Positions 17,383 to 26,145 of a DNA stretch of 64,000 bases are shown here, one piece after another. Source of the stretch: Enterobacillus tribolii. Lineage in GTDB: Bacteria; Pseudomonadota; Gammaproteobacteria; Enterobacterales; Enterobacteriaceae. The notes below the pieces were generated by a model. That model did not search any database. It was not told the DNA's origin and was given only the letters and a program-made list of their open reading frames with translations. Position 1 is the first letter of the stretch; the number at the start of each line of letters is the position of its first letter. Position numbers and translations under genes: made by a program. The stretch covers positions 186,001 to 250,000 of the forward strand of contig NZ_QRAP01000003.1 in NCBI RefSeq assembly GCF_003363015.1, read 5' to 3'.

Positions 17383-17408
17383 GCCGGTTAATGGCCGGAT
17401 CACCTGCG

Positions 17409-17438
17409 AAAAAGCCGGAATATATTCCGGCTTTTTTT
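17409..17438 (+). terminator. Terminator of gor
   Basis: AAAAAGCCGGAATATATTCCGGC is a self-complementary stem followed by T7. Confidence 0.92.
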
Positions 17439-17470
17439 CATCAGAACCCAGGCACTCCCCGGCAACGGAC

Positions 17471-17498
17471 AAAAAAAGCCGCAACAACCCGTTGCGGC
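17471..17498 (-). terminator. Terminator of the LuxR-type regulator gene
   Basis: GCCGCAAC/GTTGCGGC with a 5-base loop; on the minus strand the stem is followed by T7 (A7 at 17471-17477). Confidence 0.88.
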
Positions 17499-17525
17499 AA
17501 AAGCACAAACGCTCCCTTCGTTTGT

Positions 17526-18143
17526 CTATGAAATTTCGTGGATAAAGCTCAGAAAATCACTTTTACGCATCAGCGCCAGCCGACCGCGAAACTGACGCAT
17601 CTTGCTGTAAATGGATTTGTCCGCCACCTGCAAGTTGGCCGCAATGCGCTTCACCCGCACGCCGCTCATCATATTGTCCAGAATGGTGAACGTTTCTTCG
17701 CTGATGTTGCCTGGTTTGTTGGACTCGCGGAACATCCCGTCAATCGCCGGTGAAATGAAGATCTCGCCGCGCAGCACTGCCTGCATTGCCTTCTTAATGG
17801 GTTCCAGCTGGGCATTTTTGCTGATAAAGCTGGCGTTTTCGATGGTGCGCAGGAAGTTCAGCGTGTAGTCATGCTGGTTGGTGGTCCAGAATACAACGCG
17901 GTACGTTTGTTCGTAGCTCAGGTGGGTCAGTGTACGGACGATCTCAAAAATCGACTGGTCGAGGCTGTCGAGATCGAGAAACAGGATTTTGCTTTGCATC
18001 ACCGGGCACGTTCCCGGCGCAATATCTGAACGACAGAGCTTGAGCAGCCCTTTGACACCTTCGGTAAACAGGGGGTCGTTGGAGACGATGCCGACGCAGG
18101 CGTCGTTAATGTCGATCACTTCCGATGTTGATATTACTCTCAT
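17526..18143 (-). CDS. LuxR-type HTH transcriptional regulator
   Basis: 205 residues. The C-terminal part (about 150-195) is a LuxR/NarL-type helix-turn-helix: EETFTILDNMMSGVRVKRIA, then ANLQVADKSIYSKMRQFRGRL. The N-terminal 140 residues have the length and alternating pattern of a receiver-like domain (ILFLDLDSLDQSIFEIV), but I cannot place the usual phosphorylation site and lysine with confidence, so it may be phosphorylation-independent. It faces away from a small EAL gene across a long AT-rich spacer. It is not close to E. coli YhjB. Target genes are unknown; proximity to EAL and cellulose genes makes a role in motility or adhesion possible. Confidence 0.75.
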   Translation of the reverse strand: MRVISTSEVIDINDACVGIVSNDPLFTEGVKGLLKLCRSDIAPGTCPVMQSKILFLDLDSLDQSIFEIVRTLTHLSYEQTYRVVFWTTNQHDYTLNFLRTIENASFISKNAQLEPIKKAMQAVLRGEIFISPAIDGMFRESNKPGNISEETFTILDNMMSGVRVKRIAANLQVADKSIYSKMRQFRGRLALMRKSDFLSFIHEIS

Positions 18144-18789
18144 AATAAAAGCCTTTTACTCTTGCCGGACGCTAACTCAATAGCGTCAATATCCGTACTG
18201 CTGACGGTTTGTCTGTTCAGAAATCTACCGAAGACGCTAAGCAATACTTATGCGATATTGCTTAAAATCTGCGACAAAAATCCTCCGTATCCCCTTTTTG
18301 GGATGCCCCTAATAAAGCAGATATATTTTTAAAAACAACGCCGAATTCTGAAAATGACTATTACGCAAAATGAAATATCATAATAAAACCGACCAGACTT
18401 CGTATTTCCTCATGATTCCGCGCAGACGATTTATTGCATAAAGCCCCTAACACTCCACGCAACACGATGATATATATAACAAATAATAAACCCCCAACAA
18501 TAAAACTACGACAGCGCCAGCAGGTTCATTATTTCCGCGCCTGAAAAGTAAACTCAGGTTAAACATCAGTGATGTTGTAAAACATTAGTAAATTATTTAG
18601 ATTGCACGCCAGACAATATGCGGCGGTGCTATCTTTAACCATACGGCAATAGTCTCTGAAAAGATAAATCCTGCTCCATAATAAATCCGCATTATTGTGA
18701 ATAAGTATTCATCTGCGCCATGGAATTCAGGCTCAATTTATACCTGACCGAACTCAGACAATATTTTCCATGGGGACAGAGCGCAAAAA
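18144..18789. promoter_or_regulatory. AT-rich divergent intergenic region
   Basis: About 650 bases without a convincing gene, much richer in A+T than the surroundings. It separates the divergent LuxR-type and EAL genes and should hold both promoters. The composition suggests silencing by H-NS-type proteins. No specific operator was recognised. Confidence 0.5.
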
Positions 18790-19440
18790 ATGACGATACA
18801 GCCTGAACGCACGGTCATTATGCTGGGAAGGAAGCAATTCCACGCCCGCTTTCAGCCCATCGTCGGACTCAGCCAGCAATATTACGGCGCGGAACTCCTC
18901 TCCATAGTCAGCGGCGTAGACAACGTGGAGGACTTCTTCTCCATTCAATCCAGCCGCAGCGTCAGAGACTTGGTTGAACAGCAATTAAAGCTGGTCAGCG
19001 GAAAAAATGAACGTATCTTCATCAACATCGCCCACCAGAATCTGATCGACGATGATTTCGTCAACCGTCTGTTATCCATCCGTACCCCGCTGGCGCTGGA
19101 AATCGAACACCTGGCGTCGCTTTCCCTGGAGGAGCATCTGCGCGTGCGCCATAACACCGGGCGGCTGCGCGACTGCGGGCATCAGATCTGGCTTGATGAC
19201 GTAAAACGGCATACGCCGCTGGCGGCGCTGCGTTACCTGTACTGGGACGGGATCAAAATCGACAAGCACTATTTCTGGCAGATGCGCGGCGCTTTCCTGC
19301 AACAGGCCGCACGTTTTTACCGCCGCTACGCGCAAACCATTCTGGTGGAAGGCATCGAAACAGAGGTGCAATACCTGCACTGCCGGCAATCCGGTATCGA
19401 CCTCGGCCAGGGGTACTACTGGCACTGTTATCTTCCCTGA
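18790..19440 (+). CDS. Small stand-alone EAL-domain protein
   Basis: 216 residues, essentially one EAL domain without sensor or GGDEF parts, as in YdiV/YhjH-size proteins. Most residues used by c-di-GMP phosphodiesterases are present: Glu35 (ELL for EAL), Asn79 (INIAHQ), Glu104, Asp136-Asp137, Lys156 (IKID), Glu187 (VEGIE) and Gln207 (QGYYW). However, the usual DDFG loop reads DDVK, losing the glycine of loop 6. It could be an active enzyme or, like YdiV, a protein-binding regulator. Its last 13 bases overlap the convergent LysR gene. Confidence 0.8.
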   Translation: MTIQPERTVIMLGRKQFHARFQPIVGLSQQYYGAELLSIVSGVDNVEDFFSIQSSRSVRDLVEQQLKLVSGKNERIFINIAHQNLIDDDFVNRLLSIRTPLALEIEHLASLSLEEHLRVRHNTGRLRDCGHQIWLDDVKRHTPLAALRYLYWDGIKIDKHYFWQMRGAFLQQAARFYRRYAQTILVEGIETEVQYLHCRQSGIDLGQGYYWHCYLP

Positions 19441-20345
19441 GGAAGAACATCCTGATCTGCGGCGTAGCGTCGCAGGTAGTCGACCAGTTCCATAATATGC
19501 GGCTCGGCGCTGCGGCTCTTATGGTAGTGCGCATATATCGTGCCCACGGCGTGGCTTTCCGGCATCTCCAGCACCTGAACCTCCATCAGCCGGGCAAACG
19601 GCCGGGCAAAATGCGCGCTACACAGCAGAATGCTGTCTGACGTCGCGGCCAGCAACATCAGATTAAGCAGAGACGTACTGGAGTAGATCGGCATCTTGTT
19701 GCGCGGATTAAGCACCTCATTGTCCGCAAACAGCGAAGGCCACATCGTTGAACTGAGGTACTCCTCCTGCTCCAGCTGCGCCATGGTGAACCCCGGCCCG
19801 ATGCGCGGGTGCCCTTTGCGGCACAACACCACCGGGCGCACTTCCATCACCGGCTCATTGGCGATCGTCCAGTCGGCGTACTTTTGCGGCGTCAGGCTGA
19901 GATCGATTTTTCGCGCACGCAACCGGCTGATGTCTTTTGATAAATCGCCGTCGTGGGTTTCCGTCAGCAGCGTGACGTGGCGAAAATTATACTGCTGCGC
20001 CTGCAATGCCTGTAATAAATAAAACTCCATTACCGGCGAAGCGCACAGTTTAATGCGTATCCGGCGGCGATCGTCCTGCGACACGCTGCCCGAGGTGCTG
20101 ATCGCCTGCTGCATGCTGGCCAGCGCGCGGGAAAGATTGGGCGTGATATTCAACGCCACGGCGGTGGGTTCTAAACCATGTTTGGTGCGGATAAACAGCG
20201 GATCATTAAATCGCTCACGCATTTTATTCAATGCGCGGCTCACCGAAGCCCCTGAACTCCCCAATAATTCAGCCGCCAATGTTACGCTGCGCGTATCCAT
20301 GACGGTTAAAAAAACATGAATCGTACTCATGTCGATATCGTACAT
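19428..20345 (-). CDS. LysR-family transcriptional regulator
   Basis: 305 residues. N-terminal winged HTH at about 5-65 (IHVFLTVMDTRSVTLAAELL, then GSSGASVSRALNKMRERFND and PLFIRTKHGLEPTAVA), followed by a LysR-type effector-binding domain. The start at 20345 has an AGGG site. It is convergent with the EAL gene, overlapping it by 13 bases. With the LuxR-type gene these form a cluster of three regulatory genes with no obvious structural target nearby. Ligand and targets are not recognisable. Confidence 0.85.
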   Translation of the reverse strand: MYDIDMSTIHVFLTVMDTRSVTLAAELLGSSGASVSRALNKMRERFNDPLFIRTKHGLEPTAVALNITPNLSRALASMQQAISTSGSVSQDDRRRIRIKLCASPVMEFYLLQALQAQQYNFRHVTLLTETHDGDLSKDISRLRARKIDLSLTPQKYADWTIANEPVMEVRPVVLCRKGHPRIGPGFTMAQLEQEEYLSSTMWPSLFADNEVLNPRNKMPIYSSTSLLNLMLLAATSDSILLCSAHFARPFARLMEVQVLEMPESHAVGTIYAHYHKSRSAEPHIMELVDYLRRYAADQDVLPQGR

Positions 20346-20699
20346 AAACTTACCCTGAGTAGTTATTTATTCGGCGGGTCAGAGGGAAGCGACTACAGTG
20401 TAAGTGGCTGGTTGTACTAAAGCAAATCCGTCATTTTTATCAAAATAAGATGACCACAGAATAAAGATGGCTATTTCCCTGAAATACAGAACCGCATATT
20501 GTCATAGAGAAATTCTTAAAACATCTTGCCAATCGCAAAGAATAATCCGAACGCCGGCGGGCAATTTTTCCGCCTGAGCGGAGAAAAATCTCATTCCTGA
20601 CGCTATCCGGGATGTTTATTTTGTCTTGAATTCACGCTCTGCTAGAATTTATTCAATTACATCAATGAAAAGGATATATCCGCCGCATTCCGCGGATAC
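20346..20699. promoter_or_regulatory. Divergent LysR/yhjD intergenic region
   Basis: About 350 bases with no gene. It contains the LysR promoter region on the left and the yhjD leader on the right; no clear palindromic LysR box was identified. Confidence 0.5.
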
Positions 20700-21686
20700 A
20701 TGGAAATCGTAATGCCAATGACAGAAGAGCAGCAGAAAAAGACCATCATACCGCCGCCGGTAGAGAAAACGATCGGCCAGGCAACCCGCTTCGTTGACTG
20801 GTTCAGGGCGCTCCCCGTCGTCGCGCACCTGCTGCGCGCCGTGGACCGCTTTAACGATCGCATGGGAAGCCAGTTCGGCGCGGCCATCACCTATTTCTCT
20901 TTCCTCTCCCTGATTCCGATCCTGATGGTGTCGTTCGCCGCCGCGGGTTTCGTGCTGGCTTCACATCCTTACCTGCTGACGGAGCTGATCGACAAAATCG
21001 TCAACAACATCAGCGACCCGACGTTAGCGAATACGCTGAAAAACACGGTGAACACCGCGGTGCAGCAACGTACCACCGTCGGCCTGACCGGCCTGGCTAT
21101 CGCCCTGTATTCCGGCGTCAGCTGGATGGGCAACATGCGGGAAGCCATCCGCGCCCAGTTGCGTGACGTCTGGGAGCGCAATCCACAGGAAAAGGAAAAA
21201 ATCTACTTCCGCTACCTGCGCGATCTCATCTCCCTGACCGGGCTGGTCATCGCCCTGATCGTGACGCTTTCCTTAACGTCCGTTGCCGGTTCGGCGCAGG
21301 CGTCAATCGTCAGGGCGCTGGGGCTGGACGGCATCGAATGGCTGCGTCCGGCGCTGACCACTATCGCGCTGTCGATCTCCATCGCCGCGAACTATCTGCT
21401 GTTCCTGTGGATTTACCTTGCCCTGCCGCGCCACCGTCCACGCAAAAAAGCGCTGCTGCGCGGTACGCTGCTGGCGGCAATCGGGTTTGAAATCATCAAG
21501 TCCATCATGACATGGACACTGCCGAGCCTGGCGCGTTCGCCCTCCGGCGCGGCGTTCGGCTCGGTGATCGGGCTGATGGCCTTCTTCTACTTTTTCGCCC
21601 GCCTGACGCTGTTCTGCGCCGCCTGGATCGCTACCGCAGAGTACAAGGACGACGAACAGATCCCCGAGCGCCGCAAAAGCGCTTAA
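20700..21686 (+). CDS. yhjD: YhjD inner-membrane protein (YihY/BrkB family)
   Basis: 328 residues; ATG codons at 20700, 20712 and 20718 are all possible starts. The family core is nearly that of E. coli YhjD: RFNDRMGSQFGAAITYFSFL, VGLTGLAIALYSGVSWMGNM, and LPSLARSPSGAAFGSVIGLM. About six membrane segments are visible. E. coli YhjD is an inner-membrane protein in which a point substitution allows growth without Kdo-modified lipid A, so a link to lipid A export is discussed in the literature. The stop overlaps that of the convergent LysR gene by 4 bases. Confidence 0.92.
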   Translation: MEIVMPMTEEQQKKTIIPPPVEKTIGQATRFVDWFRALPVVAHLLRAVDRFNDRMGSQFGAAITYFSFLSLIPILMVSFAAAGFVLASHPYLLTELIDKIVNNISDPTLANTLKNTVNTAVQQRTTVGLTGLAIALYSGVSWMGNMREAIRAQLRDVWERNPQEKEKIYFRYLRDLISLTGLVIALIVTLSLTSVAGSAQASIVRALGLDGIEWLRPALTTIALSISIAANYLLFLWIYLALPRHRPRKKALLRGTLLAAIGFEIIKSIMTWTLPSLARSPSGAAFGSVIGLMAFFYFFARLTLFCAAWIATAEYKDDEQIPERRKSA

Positions 21687-22579
21687 TCGCCGTGCAGCGG
21701 GTAGCGTTTAGCCAGAAAGTCGAGGAAGCAACGAATACGCGCGGAGAGCTGACTGTTGCGGTAATACACCGCATGGATTGACTGGTAGCTCTCCAGCATT
21801 TCCTCTTTCAGCACCTGAACCAGCCGCCCCGCCTGACGATCCTCATAGGTCATGAAGTCCGACAGGCAGGCGATGCCCTGCCCGCTGAGCGCCAGATGGC
21901 GCAGGGTTTCACCGCTGGATGCCGCAATAGCGGGCGTAATCGCCAGGCTGGCGCAGGTTTGCTGCTTGAGCGGCCACTGGTTAAGCGTGGCCGGCTGGGT
22001 GAAGCCCAGCAGGCAATGGGAAAACAATTCGTCTACGCTCTGCGGCGCGCCATGTTTTTCCAGATAAGCCGGCGCGGCCAACAGCTTCAGGCCGGAACGC
22101 CCGATGGGGCGGGCATGCAGGCTGGAATCCTGCAAATTACCGATGCGGATCGCCACGTCGGTGCGCTGCTCCAGCAAATCGATGATTTGATCGCTGGTGT
22201 TAAGCTCCAGGCGGATGTCGGGATAGCAGAGGGAAAACTCGCCGATAATCGGTACCACCACGTGCAACATAAACGGCGATGCCGCGTTGATGCGCAGCCG
22301 TCCTGCCGGGCGGTGGCGACGCTGGGCCAGCAGCTCTTCAGCCTCTTCCATCGCTTCCAGAATCGACCGCGCCCGTTCCAGAAACAGCCTTCCTTCTTCG
22401 GTCATGTCGATGCGCCGCGTAGTGCGGTTAAGCAGCGTGGTTTCCAGCTTCTGTTCCAGCCGCCCCAGCGCCCGGCTGACCCCGCTGGGCGTTTGCCCCA
22501 GCAATTCCGCCGCCGCGGTCAGGCTGCCGGAATCCACGACGCTGACAAACGCCAGCAATTCCTCGGTTGTGGTTTTCAT
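21683..22579 (-). CDS. LysR-family regulator divergent from an MFS transporter
   Basis: 298 residues. HTH at about 6-65 (LLAFVSVVDSGSLTAAAELL, GQTPSGVSRALGRLEQ, TTLLNRTTRRIDMTEEGRLF), then a substrate-binding fold of the group that includes YafC/DmlR-like regulators. It is transcribed away from the MFS gene at 22693, with 113 bases between the starts, the usual layout for a LysR gene controlling its neighbour. The inducer is unknown. Confidence 0.88.
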   Translation of the reverse strand: MKTTTEELLAFVSVVDSGSLTAAAELLGQTPSGVSRALGRLEQKLETTLLNRTTRRIDMTEEGRLFLERARSILEAMEEAEELLAQRRHRPAGRLRINAASPFMLHVVVPIIGEFSLCYPDIRLELNTSDQIIDLLEQRTDVAIRIGNLQDSSLHARPIGRSGLKLLAAPAYLEKHGAPQSVDELFSHCLLGFTQPATLNQWPLKQQTCASLAITPAIAASSGETLRHLALSGQGIACLSDFMTYEDRQAGRLVQVLKEEMLESYQSIHAVYYRNSQLSARIRCFLDFLAKRYPLHGD

Positions 22580-22692
22580 TTTTGCATGCCAGTCAATTAT
22601 GTTGTGAGCATCACCCGCTATTTTAGCAAAAGTACTCCGGGCACACTACGCACATTCCTTATTACGGAATCCCCAGTTACGGAGTGCATATT

Positions 22693-23862
22693 ATGCCCAT
22701 TGCTCTTTTTGCGCTGACCATCAGCGCGTTCGCCATCGGGACCACCGAGTTCGTCATCGTCGGCCTGATCCCCACCATCGCGGCGGACCTGCAGGTTTCC
22801 CTGCCTTCAGCCGGGTTGCTGGTCAGCCTGTATGCCCTTGGCGTCGCCATCGGCGCGCCGGTGCTCACCGCGTTAACCGGCCGGATGCCGCGTAAGTCGC
22901 TGCTGGTTTCCCTGATGGTGCTGTTTACCGCCGGTAACCTGCTGGCCTGGCAGGCGCCCGGTTATTTCTCCCTGATTACCGCCCGCGTGCTGACCGGGTT
23001 GGCCCACGGGGTGTTCTTCTCCATCGGTTCCACGCTGGCAACCAGCCTGGTCAGTAAAGACAAAGCCGCCAGCGCCATTGCCATCATGTTCACCGGGCTG
23101 ACCGTCGCCCTGGTGACCGGCGTCCCGCTGGGCACCTTTATCGGGCAGCACTTCGGCTGGCATGAAACCTTCCTGGCCGTTTCGCTGCTGGGCGTCATCG
23201 CCCTGGCGGGCAGCCTGATTTTCATCCCCAAAGGATTGCCGCACACGCCCCCGGCGTCGATCGCCCGTCAGCTGACGATCCTGAAACAGCCGCGCCTGCT
23301 GATGGTGTACGCCAAAACCGCGCTGGGTTACGGCGGTAACTTCGTCGTCTTCACCTTTCTGGCGCCGGTGCTGCAACAGGTGACCGGCTTCAGCGCCGGC
23401 ATGGTGACCTGGGTATTGCTGATTTACGGCGTATCCGTCGCCGCCGGCAACCTGTGGGGCGGACGTCTGGCCGATCGCCTCGGCCCGGTGAAAGCGCTGC
23501 AAATCATCTTCCTGCTGCTGGCGCTGGTTCTGGCCCTGTTCGGCCTCACTGCGCATAACGGTACGCTGGCGCTGCTGACGGTGTTGTTATGGGGCGCCGT
23601 AGCCTTCGGCAACGTCCCCGGCCTGCAGGTCTACGTGGTGCAGCAGGCGGAACGTTACGCGCCGCACGCGGTGGACGTGGCTTCCGGCCTGAATATCGCC
23701 GCGTTTAACCTCGGCATCGCCGGCGGGGCCTGGGCTGGCGGCATGGTGGTTAATCACCTCGGCCTGATGGCGACGCCCTGGATCGGTTCGGTCGTCGTAT
23801 TGGTCGCCCTGGGGGTAACCAGTTGGAGCGGATATCTGGACAAACGCCTGTGCGCACAATAA
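22693..23862 (+). CDS. MFS transporter, DHA1/AraJ-YdhP type
   Basis: 389 residues from ATG 22693, which has GGAG at 8-base spacing; an upstream GTG at 22684 overlaps that ribosome site. About 12 membrane segments. The opening FAIGTTEFVIVGLIPTIAAD and the loop ALTGRMPRKSLLVSLMVLFT are typical of the AraJ/YdhP/sugar-efflux branch. Substrate cannot be told from sequence; probably export of a small molecule under control of the divergent LysR regulator. Confidence 0.85.
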   Translation: MPIALFALTISAFAIGTTEFVIVGLIPTIAADLQVSLPSAGLLVSLYALGVAIGAPVLTALTGRMPRKSLLVSLMVLFTAGNLLAWQAPGYFSLITARVLTGLAHGVFFSIGSTLATSLVSKDKAASAIAIMFTGLTVALVTGVPLGTFIGQHFGWHETFLAVSLLGVIALAGSLIFIPKGLPHTPPASIARQLTILKQPRLLMVYAKTALGYGGNFVVFTFLAPVLQQVTGFSAGMVTWVLLIYGVSVAAGNLWGGRLADRLGPVKALQIIFLLLALVLALFGLTAHNGTLALLTVLLWGAVAFGNVPGLQVYVVQQAERYAPHAVDVASGLNIAAFNLGIAGGAWAGGMVVNHLGLMATPWIGSVVVLVALGVTSWSGYLDKRLCAQ

Positions 23863-23903
23863 ATTCAGGGCGGTATCCTGATTAATCACCGCCCGGAAAC
23901 CGT

Positions 23904-24674
23904 ATGACGCTGAACCGCTGTCGTTACCCGGTCGCCTTAGTACTGACGGCCGTTATCATTGTCCTTTGGTTCTGGTTGCGATCCTCTTCCCGTCCCGATG
24001 CGCTCTGGCACATCGTGAACGGGCAGTGCGTCCCGCATCAACAGACGCAGTACCGGCCTGCGCCCTGCGCCAGCGTCAATCTGGGGCAGGGCTACGTGGT
24101 GTTCAAAGACCGCAACGGGCCGTTGCAGTATCTCCTGATGCCGGTGACGAAGGTCAGCGGCATGGAATCGCCGGAACTGCTGACATCACGGCAAACCAAC
24201 TATTTCCTCGCCGCCTGGCGTGAGCGTCATTTTCTGGAACAAAAGCTCGGTCGCGCCATTCCCGTTCAACAGCTTTCCTTCGCCGTGAACTCCCGCTACG
24301 GGCGCAGCCAAAATCAGCTGCACATTCACATGTCATGCCTGAAACCGGCGGTGCAAAAACGGCTGGAAGCTCAGTCGGCACAGTTGAATACCCGCTGGCA
24401 GCCCATCGATAACGGCATTAACGGTCATCAATATTGGGCGCGCGCGCTGAGCGCGGACGAACTCGCACAAAGCACGCCGTTCCGGATGCTGGCGGATGGT
24501 CTGCCCGGCGCGCGCAACAACATGGGCTCATACGGTCTGGCCCTGGTGCCGCTGACGGAGCAACGCTTTGTGCTGCTTGCCACCCGCCTTCAGCTCTGGC
24601 GGCTGAATCTCGCTTCAATTGAGGAGATTCAGGATCACAGCTGCCCGCAGCTCTATGCGCCACCTGACGCCTGA
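23904..24674 (+). CDS. cdh: CDP-diacylglycerol diphosphatase
   Basis: 256 residues with an N-terminal membrane anchor (about 8-25). Strong agreement with E. coli Cdh: GPLQYLLMPVTKVSGMESPEL, the HIT-like catalytic segment NQLHIHMSCLKP, MGSYGLALV and SIEEIQDHSCPQL. It hydrolyses CDP-diacylglycerol to phosphatidate and CMP at the inner membrane. It follows the MFS gene by 41 bases and may be co-transcribed with it. In E. coli cdh lies elsewhere, so its position here is a local rearrangement. Confidence 0.9.
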   Translation: MTLNRCRYPVALVLTAVIIVLWFWLRSSSRPDALWHIVNGQCVPHQQTQYRPAPCASVNLGQGYVVFKDRNGPLQYLLMPVTKVSGMESPELLTSRQTNYFLAAWRERHFLEQKLGRAIPVQQLSFAVNSRYGRSQNQLHIHMSCLKPAVQKRLEAQSAQLNTRWQPIDNGINGHQYWARALSADELAQSTPFRMLADGLPGARNNMGSYGLALVPLTEQRFVLLATRLQLWRLNLASIEEIQDHSCPQLYAPPDA

Positions 24675-24785
24675 TGTGGGACAGATCACAGTGATAACCT
24701 TCTATTAACAATTCTTCGCGTGAAGCCGCTACAGTAAACGTTCATCGCGCCTGCCCGGCGCAATTTTTCCTTAAGGAGCCAGACC

Positions 24786-24986
24786 ATGCCCTACGTCAAT
24801 ATCAAAATCACCCGTGAAGGCGCCACGGCAGAACAAAAAGAAGCGCTGATCGCCGGCGCCACACAGTTGCTGGTTGACGTGCTGGGCAAAAACCCGGCCA
24901 CCACCGTGGTTGTCATTGACGAAGTGGACACCGATAACTGGGGAATCGGCGGAAAAACGGTGACGGAATTACGCGCGAAAAAATAA
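24786..24986 (+). CDS. 4-oxalocrotonate tautomerase family protein
   Basis: 66 residues with the catalytic Pro exposed directly after the initiator Met (MPYVNIKITREG) and the fold pattern TAEQKEALIAGATQLLVDVL. VVIDEVDTDNWGIGGKTVTE closes the active site in these small multimeric tautomerases. A strong AAGGAG precedes the ATG. The natural substrate is not known. Confidence 0.9.
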   Translation: MPYVNIKITREGATAEQKEALIAGATQLLVDVLGKNPATTVVVIDEVDTDNWGIGGKTVTELRAKK

Positions 24987-25053
24987 CCGTTTCAATCGCG
25001 GGAATTCAGGCTGAGCCGGGATTCACCGCGATAACCCGATCTACGTCAATAAA

Positions 25054-25072
25054 ATCAGAACGGCGTTTTATT
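25054..25072 (+). promoter_or_regulatory. Candidate KdgR operator upstream of kdgK
   Basis: ATCAGAACGGCGTTTTATT agrees at 16 of 19 positions with the consensus AATRAAAYRNYRTTTYATT as I recall it for KdgR, about 70 bases before kdgK. The right half is perfect. KdgR is the expected repressor of KDG catabolism genes. Confidence 0.5.
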
Positions 25073-25141
25073 TATGTTGACGAGAGGTTCCGTCATAGTG
25101 AGACTAGCTAAAAGCTTCCTCTTCTAATGGACTAAACTCAC

Positions 25142-26083
25142 ATGACCACTTCCACAACACCGGCAAAAATCGCCGTCATCGGCGAATGCATGATCGAACT
25201 GTCGCAGAAAGGCGCGGATCTTTCCCGCGGTTTTGGCGGCGATACCCTGAATACCTCCGTTTATCTGTCACGGCTGGTGCCAGCGGACCGCCTTGAGGTG
25301 AACTACGTCACCGCGCTGGGCACCGACACCTTCAGCAGCGAAATGCTCGAAGCCTGGAATCAGGAAGGCGTGCGCACCGGGTTAACCCAGCGTTTGGACA
25401 ACAAATTGCCGGGGCTCTACTTCATCGAAACCGACGCCAGCGGCGAGCGCACCTTCTACTACTGGCGCAACGACGCCGCAGCGCGTTACTGGCTGGAAAG
25501 CCCGCAGGCCGAAGCGATTTGCGCACAGCTGGAGGAGTTTGATTACCTGTACCTGAGCGGCATCAGCCTCGCCATCCTCAACGACGCCAACCGCGAGCGC
25601 CTGATAGCGCTGCTGACACGCTGCCGCGCCAAAGGCTGCAAGGTGATTTTCGACAACAACTACCGCCCGCGCCTGTGGCAGAGCAAAGAGCAGACGCAGC
25701 ATGCCTATCGCGCCATGCTGTCCTGTACCGACATTGCGTTCCTGACGCTGGATGATGAAGACATGCTGTGGGGGGAAAAACCGGTCGCCGACGTGCTGGC
25801 CCGCACCCACGCGCTTGGCGTCGGCGAGGTGGTGATTAAACGCGGCGCAGATTCCTGCATCGTGTCTTCCGCCGACGGGGAAAACGACGTGCCGGCGGTG
25901 AAGCTGCCCAAAGAGAAGGTGGTCGATACCACCGCCGCCGGCGACTCCTTCAGCGCCGGCTACCTTTCCGTGCGCCTGACCGGCGGCGACGCCGTGTCTG
26001 CGGCACGCCGCGGCCACCAAACGGCCAGCACGGTCATTCAGTACCGCGGCGCAATCATTCCCCGCTCCGCCATGCCGGAATAA
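25142..26083 (+). CDS. kdgK: 2-dehydro-3-deoxygluconokinase
   Basis: 313 residues of a PfkB/ribokinase-family sugar kinase. N-terminal IAVIGECMIELSQKG and the substrate region FGGDTLNTSVYLSRL; C-terminal anion hole and catalytic base in DTTAAGDSFSAGYL. It phosphorylates KDG to KDPG, linking pectin and uronate breakdown to the Entner-Doudoroff pathway. It lies beside yhjJ as in E. coli, with a candidate KdgR site upstream and a strong terminator downstream. Confidence 0.95.
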   Translation: MTTSTTPAKIAVIGECMIELSQKGADLSRGFGGDTLNTSVYLSRLVPADRLEVNYVTALGTDTFSSEMLEAWNQEGVRTGLTQRLDNKLPGLYFIETDASGERTFYYWRNDAAARYWLESPQAEAICAQLEEFDYLYLSGISLAILNDANRERLIALLTRCRAKGCKVIFDNNYRPRLWQSKEQTQHAYRAMLSCTDIAFLTLDDEDMLWGEKPVADVLARTHALGVGEVVIKRGADSCIVSSADGENDVPAVKLPKEKVVDTTAAGDSFSAGYLSVRLTGGDAVSAARRGHQTASTVIQYRGAIIPRSAMPE

Positions 26084-26095
26084 GTCCTGCCAGGC

Positions 26096-26127
26096 AAAAA
26101 CGCCGCCGGTTTCCCGGCGGCGTTTTT
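26096..26127. terminator. Bidirectional terminator between kdgK and yhjJ
   Basis: AAAAACGCCGCCGG (26096-26109) and CCGGCGGCGTTTTT (26114-26127) form a 14-bp stem with a TTTC loop, with T-runs on both strands. Confidence 0.93.
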
Positions 26128-26145
26128 ATCGAACAGACACAACCA

